Assembly (NCBI RefSeq): GCF_001427985.1
Contig: NZ_LMSA01000006.1
Span: 1-64,000, forward strand
Reading direction: 5' to 3'
DNA: 64,000 nucleotides
Origin: Knoellia sp. Soil729
GTDB taxonomy: Bacteria > Actinomycetota > Actinomycetes > Actinomycetales > Dermatophilaceae
Shown here: in pieces, positions 1 to 6,974 of the stretch
Layout: the number at the start of each line of letters is the position of its first letter
How positions within the stretch are numbered: the stretch's first letter is position 1
The notes under the pieces: generated by a model
What the model was told of the DNA's origin: nothing
Seen by the model: the letters and a program-made list of their open reading frames with translations, nothing else
The model's database searches: none
Program-made: the position numbers and the translations under genes

Positions 1-1173
1 CCGGGTGAACAGGCGCGCGGCGCGTCCGACGTCGAGGACCTCGCCGGCGGTGCCCAGGACGACGGGGATGATGTCGGCGTCGCAGGCGAGGCGGCGGATC
101 TCGGCGGGGCCCAGCAGGGTGCCCGCAGCGGTGGACCCGAGAACCGTGCCCGCACCCGTGCTGCCGGTGAGGGTCTGACCGAACGCGTCGGTGTCGGTGG
201 TGCAGCTGTCGGGCGTGCGGTCCGGCAGGGCGAGCAGTCGCAGGAGGTCGGCCAGGGCGATGGTGACGTGCAGTGTGGCGGACGCGGCGGCGGGGCCCTG
301 GCTCTCGGCGTCGCGGGCGGCGTGGCCGGTGATGATCGCGGCCAGGGCCTCGGCGCGGCGTTGGCTGTTGGGGCGTTCGTCGAAGACTCCGGTGAGGGGG
401 TCGGGGATCGGCTTGGACAACGGCCCCAGGGCCGCTTCGAGGGCGGCGCACTGTTCGGGGGTCAGGCCCATCCGGTACTCGGTGATGTCACCGTCGCTGA
501 CCTGCGGCTGGGTCAGGTAGGCCGCGGTCCGCAGCCGCCGCTGCTGGTCCTGAAGCTCGCCGTCGAGCCCGTGCTCGGCGAGCAGGCGGGTGCGGATCCG
601 CTTGGCATCCCTGGCGCCCCACTGCACCCCGTGGTCGAGGATGGCGTCGGTCACGGTCGGGACGGCGTCCTGCTGGAGTCGGTCCTTCATGCGGGCGATC
701 TCGGACAGGGCGGTCAGGGCCAGCGCAAGGGCAACCTCGCCGCTGACGACGCGGTCCCACACCCTGCCCTCGGGGCGGGTGGAGTCCGCGAACGCGCCGG
801 CCTGTGGGCCCTTGGTGGACCACTGGCCCTCCGGTGTCGCGTGCGCGACCTCAACGGCGAACGAGGCCAGCTGGCCCGCACCTGCCTGCCGGAGCGAGGG
901 GGCGTGCTCACGCACCCACGCATGCGCTGACCCCTCACCGCGGCGGGCGGAGGTGAACTCGCCACGGTGCGCCGCCTCGACAGCGATCACGACCTGCGCA
1001 GCACCGGCCTGCGCCTTGACGTCGTCGACCAAGGTCAGGAACTCCGCGAGCTCTGCCCCACTCAGTCGGTGGAGAATCTCGCGCACACCAGTCACGGCGG
1101 ATCGCGCGACGCCGAGTGCGTCACGAACGCTCCCCGTGTCACTGACCTCCGCCATGCTGCCGTCCATCCCCAT
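1..1173 (-). CDS. DUF222 (HNH endonuclease family) protein, C-terminus outside window
   Basis: The first 391 codons of a gene that continues past the left edge. The frame is open from an ATG at 1173 to base 1. The visible protein begins MGMDGSMAEV and carries the DUF222 pattern, ending with DADIIPVVLG...GEVLDVGRAARLFTR, the stretch that in this family lies just before the HNH nuclease domain. The HNH domain itself is therefore expected off-window and cannot be verified. Family members are abundant, multi-copy actinobacterial proteins of poorly known function, often linked to mobile DNA. ATGs at 1167 and 1155 are alternatives. I prefer 1173 because a TTGACA-18-GACAAT promoter places the transcription start on it. 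Confidence 0.85.
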   Translation of the reverse strand, partial: MGMDGSMAEVSDTGSVRDALGVARSAVTGVREILHRLSGAELAEFLTLVDDVKAQAGAAQVVIAVEAAHRGEFTSARRGEGSAHAWVREHAPSLRQAGAGQLASFAVEVAHATPEGQWSTKGPQAGAFADSTRPEGRVWDRVVSGEVALALALTALSEIARMKDRLQQDAVPTVTDAILDHGVQWGARDAKRIRTRLLAEHGLDGELQDQQRRLRTAAYLTQPQVSDGDITEYRMGLTPEQCAALEAALGPLSKPIPDPLTGVFDERPNSQRRAEALAAIITGHAARDAESQGPAAASATLHVTIALADLLRLLALPDRTPDSCTTDTDAFGQTLTGSTGAGTVLGSTAAGTLLGPAEIRRLACDADIIPVVLGTAGEVLDVGRAARLFTR

Positions 1174-1209
1174 GGCCCCATTGTCGTCGAACTTGCGTTC
1201 GAGTGTCAA
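1174..1209 (-). promoter_or_regulatory. Leaderless promoter of the DUF222 gene
   Basis: Minus-strand TTGACA (1209-1204), an 18-bp spacer and GACAAT (1185-1180), followed by 6 nt and the ATG at 1173. The spacing puts the predicted transcription start on the start codon. No Shine-Dalgarno sequence is present. Confidence 0.6.
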
Positions 1210-1484
1210 GGCTTTACGTGAGAATCTTTGAACGAATTTCGCTGTGGCACAACGAAATTCGGAAGAAGGCTTGGGACCACATAGGCCGTCTCAACCACCC
1301 TAGCCAGAGCCACCGACAGCTGGACCGAATGCAGGAGCAGTGCCGCTTGGTCGTCGCGCTCAGAGCGCTGTGAGCGAGACGGCGCCTCATCCGCCGTGAA
1401 GAGGAAACGCTCGAGCTCGACGTCCAGACCGAACCGCGCATAGGACGCAGGATCCCGATGCTTCCCAGGTCCTTTCGGTGACAC
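1206..1484 (-). CDS. Possible small hypothetical protein
   Basis: A 92-residue reading frame from a GTG at 1484 that fills the gap between the DUF222 gene and the divergent YjbR-like gene. It contains an ordinary-looking amphipathic stretch (FGLDVELERFLFTADEAP) and a hydrophobic C-terminal half. I recognise no family. Codon third positions are less GC-rich than in neighbours, and no ribosome site or promoter is clear, so it may be a degenerate or non-coding stretch. If it is not a gene, 1183-1507 holds only the two flanking promoters. Confidence 0.25.
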   Translation of the reverse strand: MSPKGPGKHRDPASYARFGLDVELERFLFTADEAPSRSQRSERDDQAALLLHSVQLSVALARVVETAYVVPSLLPNFVVPQRNSFKDSHVKP

Positions 1485-1507
1485 CGGGCCGCCGCTACGT
1501 TGGGTCG

Positions 1508-1817
1508 ATGACGCTGGACGAGATCGACGCGTTCGCCACGTCGCTCCAGGGCTGCAAGCGCAAGGGGCATCCCGGTCGCGTGGCCTGGTACGTCGACGAT
1601 CGGCTCGTCGTGCGCCAGGACCAGCCCGGCACTGTCCTCGTCCGCGTCGGGTTCGACGACCGCGAAAGTATGCTCGCGGCATACCCGCAGACGTTTGGGG
1701 TGCCGCCGCGCTGGGAGGCGCACCTGAAGGTGCAGGCCGACCTCGACGGCGACGCGGAGGCGATCCGCGAGGCCATCCGTCTGGCCTGGGCCATGCAGCG
1801 GCGACCCCGCCACCTAG
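1508..1817 (+). CDS. MmcQ/YjbR-like DUF protein, stop codon apparently lost by a 1-base frameshift
   Basis: About 100 residues starting [20 protein letters not shown], with the compact YjbR/MmcQ-like pattern (a [17 protein letters not shown] strand region, later [28 protein letters not shown], then a C-terminal helix [12 protein letters not shown]). The family adopts a CyaY-like fold with a putative DNA-binding role; its function is unknown. The frame does not stop at the expected tail: it runs on antisense through three genes to 3952. Removing one C from the CCCC run at 1805-1808 gives ...QRRPAT followed by TAG at 1815, a tail-to-tail junction with the next gene. TACGTT lies 6 nt before the ATG, consistent with a leaderless start. 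Confidence 0.65.
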
Positions 1818-2830
1818 GCGTCGATCGTCGACATGTCGCCGTAGCGCGCACCGACCACCGACTCGCGCGGGACGGCTGCGACGAGGGCCGCCAAGTCCTC
1901 GGCGGTGAGCTCGACGGACGCCGCACCGACGTTCTCCTCGAGGTACTTCACACGCTTGGTGCCGGGGATCGGCGCGATGTCGTCGCCCTGCGCCAGCACC
2001 CACGCAAGCGCGAGCTGCCCGGGAGTGGCCCCCTTGGCCTCGGCGATCTCGCGAACCTTCGCGACGAGGGCAAGGTTGGCCTCCAAGGCATCACCGCGAA
2101 AACGCGGGAAGTATGCCGTGAGACGCGAGTCGTTCGACTCGAGGTCCGACTCGGCCGTGATCGCACCCGTGAGGATGCCGCGGCCGAGGGGCGAGTAGGG
2201 AACGAGGCCGATGCCGAGCTCACGGATCGTCGGCAGGATCTCGTCCTCGATGTCGCGGGTGAACAACGAGTACTCGGTCTGCAGGGCGGTGATCGGGTGA
2301 ACGGCGTGGGCCCGACGGATCGTCTCGGGAGAGGCCTCCGAGAGGCCGAGGTGGCGGACCTTGCCGGCCGCCACGAGCTCGGCCATGGCGCCGACGGTCT
2401 CCTCGATGGGCACGTTCTTGTCGACCCGGTGCTGGTAGTAGAGGTCGATGTGGTCGACGCCGAGCCGCTGGAGCGACGCGTCGGCTGCCTTGTGCACGTA
2501 GTCGGGACGTCCGTTGACGCCGAGCCTGCTGCCGTCCTCACCGCGCTCGTTGCCGAACTTCGTGGCCAGCACGGCCTCGTCACGGCGGCCGGCGATCGCC
2601 TTGCCGACGAGGCGCTCGTTGGTGAACGGCCCGTACATGTCGGCCGTGTCGAGGAAGGTCACTCCGAGCTCGAGCGCGCGGTGGATCGTGGCGATCCCGG
2701 TGGCCTCGTCTCCGGTGCCGTAGAACTCGGACATGCCCATGCAGCCCAAGCCGAGGGCCGAGACGTCGAGGGCCGCGGGACCGCTGCCGAGGGTGCGGTT
2801 GGGGAGGGACGCTGCGTGGTGGGTGGTCAT
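1814..2830 (-). CDS. Aldo/keto reductase
   Basis: A 338-residue NADPH-dependent aldo/keto reductase of the (alpha/beta)8 barrel family that reduces aldehydes or ketones in the cytoplasm. The family tetrad is readable: Asp61 and Tyr66 in DTADMYG, Lys91 in ATKFG, and His134 in YYQHRVD. The C-terminal NADP-binding pattern ([14 protein letters not shown]) is present. The protein resembles the YajO/IolS-like bacterial group; the substrate is unknown. A TTG at 2842 lies upstream, but the ATG at 2830 sits 6 nt after a -10 element in a MerR-type promoter. It lies just downstream of a merR gene whose operator is repeated here, so induction by an electrophile or aldehyde through that regulator is likely (inference). 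Confidence 0.92.
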   Translation of the reverse strand: MTTHHAASLPNRTLGSGPAALDVSALGLGCMGMSEFYGTGDEATGIATIHRALELGVTFLDTADMYGPFTNERLVGKAIAGRRDEAVLATKFGNERGEDGSRLGVNGRPDYVHKAADASLQRLGVDHIDLYYQHRVDKNVPIEETVGAMAELVAAGKVRHLGLSEASPETIRRAHAVHPITALQTEYSLFTRDIEDEILPTIRELGIGLVPYSPLGRGILTGAITAESDLESNDSRLTAYFPRFRGDALEANLALVAKVREIAEAKGATPGQLALAWVLAQGDDIAPIPGTKRVKYLEENVGAASVELTAEDLAALVAAVPRESVVGARYGDMSTIDA

Positions 2831-2867
2831 GCCCCGAGTCAACGACTTCGAGTGCGCTCGAAGTCAA
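2831..2867 (-). promoter_or_regulatory. MerR-type promoter/operator of the aldo/keto reductase gene
   Basis: On the minus strand, TTGACT (2867-2862), a 19-bp spacer and TTGACT (2842-2837), then 6 nt to the ATG. The spacer region holds a perfect 9-4-9 inverted repeat, GACTTCGAG-TGCG-CTCGAAGTC (2844-2865). An over-long 19-bp spacer with a dyad between -35 and -10 is the hallmark of MerR-activated promoters. The dyad overlaps the stop codon of merR. Confidence 0.75.
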
Positions 2868-3268
2868 GACCCGCGGGTCGCACCGTCCGAGAGGCGGGCT
2901 TCGTAGATCCCGATCTTGTTGTCGATGGCCCCCAGGTGCTCGGTGACCTCGGCCAGCTGCGCGAGGACTCGGGCCCGGTGGGCCTGCAGGAGCTCCAGGC
3001 GTGCGGTCTCGTTGCCGTCGCCGGCCTGGCACAGCTGCGCATAGGCCTTGACCTCACGGATCGGCATTCCCGTGGCGCGCAACCGGGTGAGCATGGTGAC
3101 CCACCGCAGGTCGGCCTCGTCATAGAGCCGATGGCCCGAGCTCGACCGCGGAACCTCTCGCAGCATCAGTCCGTCGCGCTCGTAGTAGCGCAGCGTGTGG
3201 GTGGTGAGTCCGGAGCGTTCGGCCGCCTGCGCGATCGACAGACCGGTGGGCGGGGCGGTGATGGTCAC
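2864..3268 (-). CDS. MerR family transcriptional regulator
   Basis: A 134-residue regulator. The winged helix-turn-helix covers residues 10-77 (IAQAAERSGLTTHTLRYYERDGL, then SSSGHRLYDEADLRWV), followed by a long dimerisation helix rich in Leu/Ala/Glu. Only one cysteine is present (Cys80), so it is not a metal-type MerR; it resembles the AdhR/YfmP-like group that responds to aldehydes. I chose the GTG at 3268 because it lies 6 nt after the -10 of a second copy of the same promoter architecture. A GTG at 3295 would lie inside the operator. It probably controls itself and the downstream aldo/keto reductase. Confidence 0.88.
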   Translation of the reverse strand: MTITAPPTGLSIAQAAERSGLTTHTLRYYERDGLMLREVPRSSSGHRLYDEADLRWVTMLTRLRATGMPIREVKAYAQLCQAGDGNETARLELLQAHRARVLAQLAEVTEHLGAIDNKIGIYEARLSDGATRGS

Positions 3269-3305
3269 CGACCCATCGTGCGCCTTGGAGTGCACTCGAA
3301 GTCAA
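3269..3305 (-). promoter_or_regulatory. MerR-type autoregulatory promoter/operator
   Basis: On the minus strand, TTGACT (3305-3300), a 19-bp spacer and CACGAT (3280-3275), then 6 nt to the GTG start. The spacer carries the imperfect dyad GCCTTGGAG-TGCA-CTCGAAGTC (3282-3303), matching 7 of 9 pairs of the perfect dyad found before the aldo/keto reductase gene. Confidence 0.7.
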
Positions 3306-3325
3306 GAGACCGCGCGACCGTGCGC

Positions 3326-3817
3326 TCAGAGGCGCCGGTGCATGACGTGCAGGCCGACACGGCCGTGGGTGCGGCTCTCGAACGCCTCCGGGACGGTGCC
3401 GATGATGGTGAAGCCGAGGTCCTGCCACAGCTGCACGGCCACGGTGTTGGTCTCGACCACCGCATTGAACTGCACTGCGGCATAGCCGTTCTCGCGAGCC
3501 CAGTCCAGGACCCACTCGCCGAGTGCCCGTCCGACGCCGCGACCACGGGCCGAGCTCGACACCATGAACGACCCCGTGGCCACGTGCGACCCGCGACCCG
3601 GCCGGTTGGGTCCGGTCTTCGCGGAGCCGAGGACCTCGCCGCGCTCCTCGTCCACGGCCACCACCGTGACACCGGGCGCGGACTCCAGCCACCAGCCGCG
3701 CGCCTCGTCGACGGACTGTCCCGAGGGGAACGCGTAGGACTCACCCGACTCGACGACCTCGACGTAGGTCGGGAAGAAGGCGAGCCAGTCGTCCTGCGTC
3801 ATCTCGCGGATGATCAT
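3326..3817 (-). CDS. GNAT family N-acetyltransferase
   Basis: A 163-residue acetyltransferase starting MIIREMTQDDW. The acetyl-CoA pyrophosphate-binding loop is SSARGRGVGRALGEW around residue 90, followed by the QFNAVVETNTVAVQLWQDLGF motif and a short C-terminal strand. The closest resemblance is to the phosphinothricin/amino-acid acetyltransferase-like group; the substrate is unknown. The ATG at 3817 follows GAGGA at a normal spacing, so this gene has an ordinary ribosome site. It precedes merR on the same strand, but merR has its own promoter. Confidence 0.85.
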   Translation of the reverse strand: MIIREMTQDDWLAFFPTYVEVVESGESYAFPSGQSVDEARGWWLESAPGVTVVAVDEERGEVLGSAKTGPNRPGRGSHVATGSFMVSSSARGRGVGRALGEWVLDWARENGYAAVQFNAVVETNTVAVQLWQDLGFTIIGTVPEAFESRTHGRVGLHVMHRRL

Positions 3818-3869
3818 GCGGTCCTCACGACCCGTGCCCACGCCCACGACGCACGCTCACGACGCACGC

Positions 3870-5144
3870 TCACCTGCGGATGGTGCAGAACTCGAAGTCG
3901 AAGCCTTCGAGCCGGCCCACGAGCGCGTCGCCGAGCGCCACCGCAGGGGTGAGCACCCCGCCGCGTGGGTCCAGCTCGTCCTGCACGAGCGAGAGTCCCG
4001 CCTGCCCGAGCATGATCGCGGTGCCCGAGTAGCCCGGGTCGTAGGGAGCGGCCACCTTCGTGCGGTAGCGGGCGCCGGTCGTCGCGGTCGTCTCGACCTC
4101 CATGACGAAGCGTCCCTTGGCCTGCGTGTCCTCGGACGGTCCCTCGCCCGGCTTCGGAAGCACGCGGTCGAGCACGCTGCGCGTCGGAGCCGTCGACATC
4201 CCCGCAAAGAGCCCCCCGAGCACCGCCGACGTGAGGCCGGCCTTGACGGCACCCATGGAGCCACGGCCCGTGTCCATCACCTCGTCGTAGCGGAACTCGC
4301 GACCATAGGACCAGTGCGTGAGGGCGTTGCTGCGGCGGACGATCCGGGTGTTGAACGACGCCATGAAGAAGGGGGCGACCCACCGCTGCGTCACCTCGTC
4401 GAAACGGGTACCCGAGAGGGCCTGCGCCTTGCTCAGGGCGCCTGCGATCCCACTGGGCTTCGGCCCACTCGGCCGGTTGCGCGACGGCGGCTCGGCCTCG
4501 CGGTCGGGGGAGAGGCCGTAGGGGTCACTCACGGCCCGCCGCCGCGCCGGGTCGGCGCCGGACTCGATGGCCTGCTGGCGCATCGAGTCGATGGTGCCGC
4601 CGCTGACGCCACCCCGCAGGGTCCGGACGTGGAGGAGCGTCTCGCCGAGCGTGCCCTCGCCGTCGGCCGCCACCCGCTGGGCGGTCTTCCACACGCCGAG
4701 GTCGGAGGGGATGGAGTCGAAGCCGCAGGAGTGCACGATCTTGGCGCCCGTGCGCTCGGCCTCGGCGTGGTTGGCCTCGATGCTGTCCCGGACGAAGAGG
4801 ACCTCGCCCGTGAGGTCCGCGTAGTGGGTGCCAGCGGCAGCGCAGGCCGACGCGAGCGGCATACCCAGCTTGGCGTAGGGACCCACGGTGGTGACCACGA
4901 CGCGGGTGCGCGCCGCGAGGTCCGCCACCGCGGCCGAGTCCGTCGTGTCCACGACGAGGAGGGGCCAGTCCGCAGCGGCGTCGGGCAGGGATGACCGCAC
5001 GTCGGCCAGCCTGGACTCCGAACGACCGGCCAGGGCGATGCGCACCGACGTCGGCGCGTGCTCCGCGAGGTGGGCGGCGGTCAGGCGACCGACGAAGCCG
5101 GTCGCGCCGACGAGGACGAGGTCGAACTCACGGGTGGGGCTCAT
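3870..5144 (-). CDS. Saccharopine dehydrogenase-like NAD(P)-binding oxidoreductase
   Basis: A 424-residue protein with an N-terminal Rossmann fold (LVLVGATGFVGRLTAAHLAE, GxxGxxG near residues 12-18) and the family signature GPYAKLGMPLASACAAAGTHYADLTGE. The mid-region (HSCGFDSIPSDLGVW) is typical of the trans-acting enoyl reductase/saccharopine-dehydrogenase-like proteins such as mycobacterial Rv2449c. The in vivo substrate is unknown and a lipid or membrane role is inference only. Divergent from the GlgC-like gene. The ATG at 5144 is preceded by TACATT and 6 nt, which excludes the longer frame to 5297. A 13-bp tandem duplication (ACGACGCACGCTC twice) lies just past and across its 3' end. Confidence 0.88.
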   Translation of the reverse strand: MSPTREFDLVLVGATGFVGRLTAAHLAEHAPTSVRIALAGRSESRLADVRSSLPDAAADWPLLVVDTTDSAAVADLAARTRVVVTTVGPYAKLGMPLASACAAAGTHYADLTGEVLFVRDSIEANHAEAERTGAKIVHSCGFDSIPSDLGVWKTAQRVAADGEGTLGETLLHVRTLRGGVSGGTIDSMRQQAIESGADPARRRAVSDPYGLSPDREAEPPSRNRPSGPKPSGIAGALSKAQALSGTRFDEVTQRWVAPFFMASFNTRIVRRSNALTHWSYGREFRYDEVMDTGRGSMGAVKAGLTSAVLGGLFAGMSTAPTRSVLDRVLPKPGEGPSEDTQAKGRFVMEVETTATTGARYRTKVAAPYDPGYSGTAIMLGQAGLSLVQDELDPRGGVLTPAVALGDALVGRLEGFDFEFCTIRR

Positions 5145-5156
5145 TCCCCGAATGTA
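5145..5156 (-). promoter_or_regulatory. Leaderless -10 element of the saccharopine-dehydrogenase-like gene
   Basis: Minus-strand TACATT (5156-5151), then CGGGGA and the ATG at 5144, giving the 6-nt spacing of a leaderless start. No clear -35. Confidence 0.5.
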
Positions 5157-5211
5157 GGCGATGCCCGACGCTGTGCCGGGGTTCGGTGCGGCTGTGGGGC
5201 ACAGTGGGGCC

Positions 5212-6444
5212 ATGGTGCGACGACCGAAGGTGCTGGCCATCGTCCAGGCGGGCGGCAAGGGCTCCCGCATGGACGTCCTCACCCATGAGCGGGCCAAGCC
5301 GGCCCTGCCCTTCGCAGGTCAGTACCAGCTCGTCGACTTCGCCCTGTCGTCGCTCGCGCACAGCGGTGTCACCGACGTGTGGCTCTCGGTGCAGTACCTC
5401 GCGAACAGCCTGCACAAACACGTGGCGAACGGGCGCCCGTGGGACCTCGACCGCACCCGCGGCGGGCTGCAGTGGCTGCCGCCCCAGGAGGGAAGCGGTG
5501 CCGCCTCGCAGGACGGCTTCAGCGCCGGCAACGGCGACGACCTCTACCGGAACCTCGACGCCATCCGCGACTTCCGCCCCGACGTGGTGCTCGTGCTCAG
5601 CGCCGACTCCGTGTGCGCCGTCGACCTTCGTGATGTCGTCGACCAGCACCTCGACCGCGCCTCGTCGTGCACCATCGTCACGGCGGAGGTGACCCGCTCG
5701 CAGGCCAGTGACAAGGGCGTCGTGCAGCTTGGCCGCGACCAGTCGATCACCGCCTTCGACTACAAGCCCGAGGACCCGGCCACCACGACCGTCGCGGCCG
5801 AGATCTTCGCCTACGACCCGGCCCGGCTCATCTCGACGCTCGAAGACGTGCGCATCGAGCGCGTCGACGCCGCCGACGGCGAGGACTCCGGGATCGGGGA
5901 CTTCGGCGAGCACCTGATCCCTCGCCTCGTCGAGGCTGGAGCGGTGCATGCCTTCGAGCTGCCGGGCTACTGGCGCGACCTGGGGACACCCAGCGAGTAC
6001 GTCGCAGCCCACCGCGACCTGCTCGCCGGGCGCGTCGACGTCTTCGACGACCCGGAGCGACCCATCCTCACGCGGTGGCCCGAGCTGCCGTCGGCCGTCA
6101 TCCGCCGCGGCGCCGCCGTCGATGGCTCCGTGGTCAGCGCCGGTGCCGACGTCGCCGGGACGGTCGTCCGCAGCGTCCTCGGGCCAGGGGTGCGCGTGGC
6201 CAAGGGTGCTGTGGTCGAGGACTCGGTCATCTTCGCCGCGACGAGCATCGAGGCGGGTGCCGAGGTGCGCGCAAGCGTCGTGGACTCGCGCTGCACCATC
6301 GGCCGTGGAGCCCGGGTGGGCGCCACCCCACCGGGCACGCGCATCGGTGACGACCGCCTCGTCCTCGTCGGCCGCGACAGCACTGTCCGCCGCGGCTCCG
6401 TCATCCCTCCCGGGTCGCGGCTCGAGCCCGGCACAAGCGTCTGA
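5212..6444 (+). CDS. GlgC-like sugar-nucleotide adenylyltransferase (divergent paralogue)
   Basis: A 410-residue protein of the glucose-1-phosphate adenylyltransferase family, which makes ADP-glucose from glucose-1-phosphate and ATP. The nucleotidyltransferase signature GGKGSRM is followed by HERAKPALPFAGQYQLVDFALS and SADSVCAVDLRD, and the C-terminal quarter is a left-handed beta-helix with hexapeptide-like repeats (VVRSVLGPGVRVAKGAVVEDSV). Compared with canonical GlgC, the loop before the active site is divergent (RTRGGLQWLPPQEGSG), so a true GlgC elsewhere and another substrate here are possible. The ATG at 5212 follows CACAGT by 6 nt; a longer frame from 5161 would overlap the divergent promoter. 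Confidence 0.82.
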   Translation: MVRRPKVLAIVQAGGKGSRMDVLTHERAKPALPFAGQYQLVDFALSSLAHSGVTDVWLSVQYLANSLHKHVANGRPWDLDRTRGGLQWLPPQEGSGAASQDGFSAGNGDDLYRNLDAIRDFRPDVVLVLSADSVCAVDLRDVVDQHLDRASSCTIVTAEVTRSQASDKGVVQLGRDQSITAFDYKPEDPATTTVAAEIFAYDPARLISTLEDVRIERVDAADGEDSGIGDFGEHLIPRLVEAGAVHAFELPGYWRDLGTPSEYVAAHRDLLAGRVDVFDDPERPILTRWPELPSAVIRRGAAVDGSVVSAGADVAGTVVRSVLGPGVRVAKGAVVEDSVIFAATSIEAGAEVRASVVDSRCTIGRGARVGATPPGTRIGDDRLVLVGRDSTVRRGSVIPPGSRLEPGTSV

Positions 6445-6453
6445 CGTGCACAT

Positions 6454-6488
6454 CTCACCCCTGCGGGGGTGGCCAGTCCCGGGGTGAG
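6454..6488. terminator. Inverted repeat after the GlgC-like gene
   Basis: CTCACCCC (6454-6461) pairs with GGGGTGAG (6481-6488) around a GC-rich centre containing a smaller CCCC/GGGG stem. It lies 10 nt past the stop codon and has no U-run, as is common in high-GC actinobacteria. Confidence 0.5.
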
Positions 6489-6545
6489 CGAGTAGACATG
6501 GAGGACCGGCACCGCCCGGTGCTGGACGACACATGGGAGCACGCG

Positions 6546-6974
6546 ATGACGCAGAACCCAACCGGTGGACACGACCCGGAAGCAGATCTCAACATGGGCC
6601 AGGGGCCCGACGCGATTCCCGGCGGCGGCGGTGATGGGGCCGAGGGTCCTGCCGACAGCGGTGCCGGGGAGTCGGGCATGCCGGGCGAGCACGACGGTGG
6701 TGCCGACGGCGGTGCGAGCGGCGGCGCAGGCGGTGGAGCGGGAGGCTCCGAGGGCCCGGGCGGGCCCGAGGGTCCTGCTGACAGCGGTGCCGGGGAGTCC
6801 GGCATGACGGGCGAGCAGGACGGTGGCGCCGACGGCGGCGCAGACGGATCTGAAGGTGCCGGCGGGTCCGGGGGCGGCGGCTCCGAGGGTCCGGCCGACA
6901 GTGGCGGCGACGAGCCCGCTGTGCCCGGTGAGAACGACGGTGGCGCTGACGGCGGGGCCGACAGCTCCCGGTGA
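6546..6974 (+). CDS. Gly/Asp/Ala-rich low-complexity repeat protein
   Basis: 142 residues starting MTQNPTGGHDPEAD. After about 30 residues the protein is three diverged copies of a unit that begins EGPADSGAGESGM and continues with GE and DGGADGGA (near residues 33, 75 and 114), joined by Gly/Ser linkers. It is acidic, has no Cys, no signal peptide and no membrane segment, and is predicted to be disordered. I recognise no family. GGGAG at a normal distance supports the ATG at 6546; TAGACA at 6492 could be its -10. Its TGA overlaps the GTG of the downstream JmjC/cupin oxygenase gene (GTGA), so the two are translationally coupled. Confidence 0.6.
   Translation: MTQNPTGGHDPEADLNMGQGPDAIPGGGGDGAEGPADSGAGESGMPGEHDGGADGGASGGAGGGAGGSEGPGGPEGPADSGAGESGMTGEQDGGADGGADGSEGAGGSGGGGSEGPADSGGDEPAVPGENDGGADGGADSSR

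Noticed and set aside
3846-3872. 13-bp tandem duplication between the GNAT gene and the saccharopine-dehydrogenase-like stop
   Set aside because: Only two units and no dyad; it looks like slippage, not an array or an operator.
1815-3952. Long plus-strand open frame antisense to the aldo/keto reductase, MerR and GNAT genes
   Set aside because: It is the run-on of the YjbR-like gene after loss of its stop; the translated tail is Arg/Gly/Val-rich shadow sequence without domain features.
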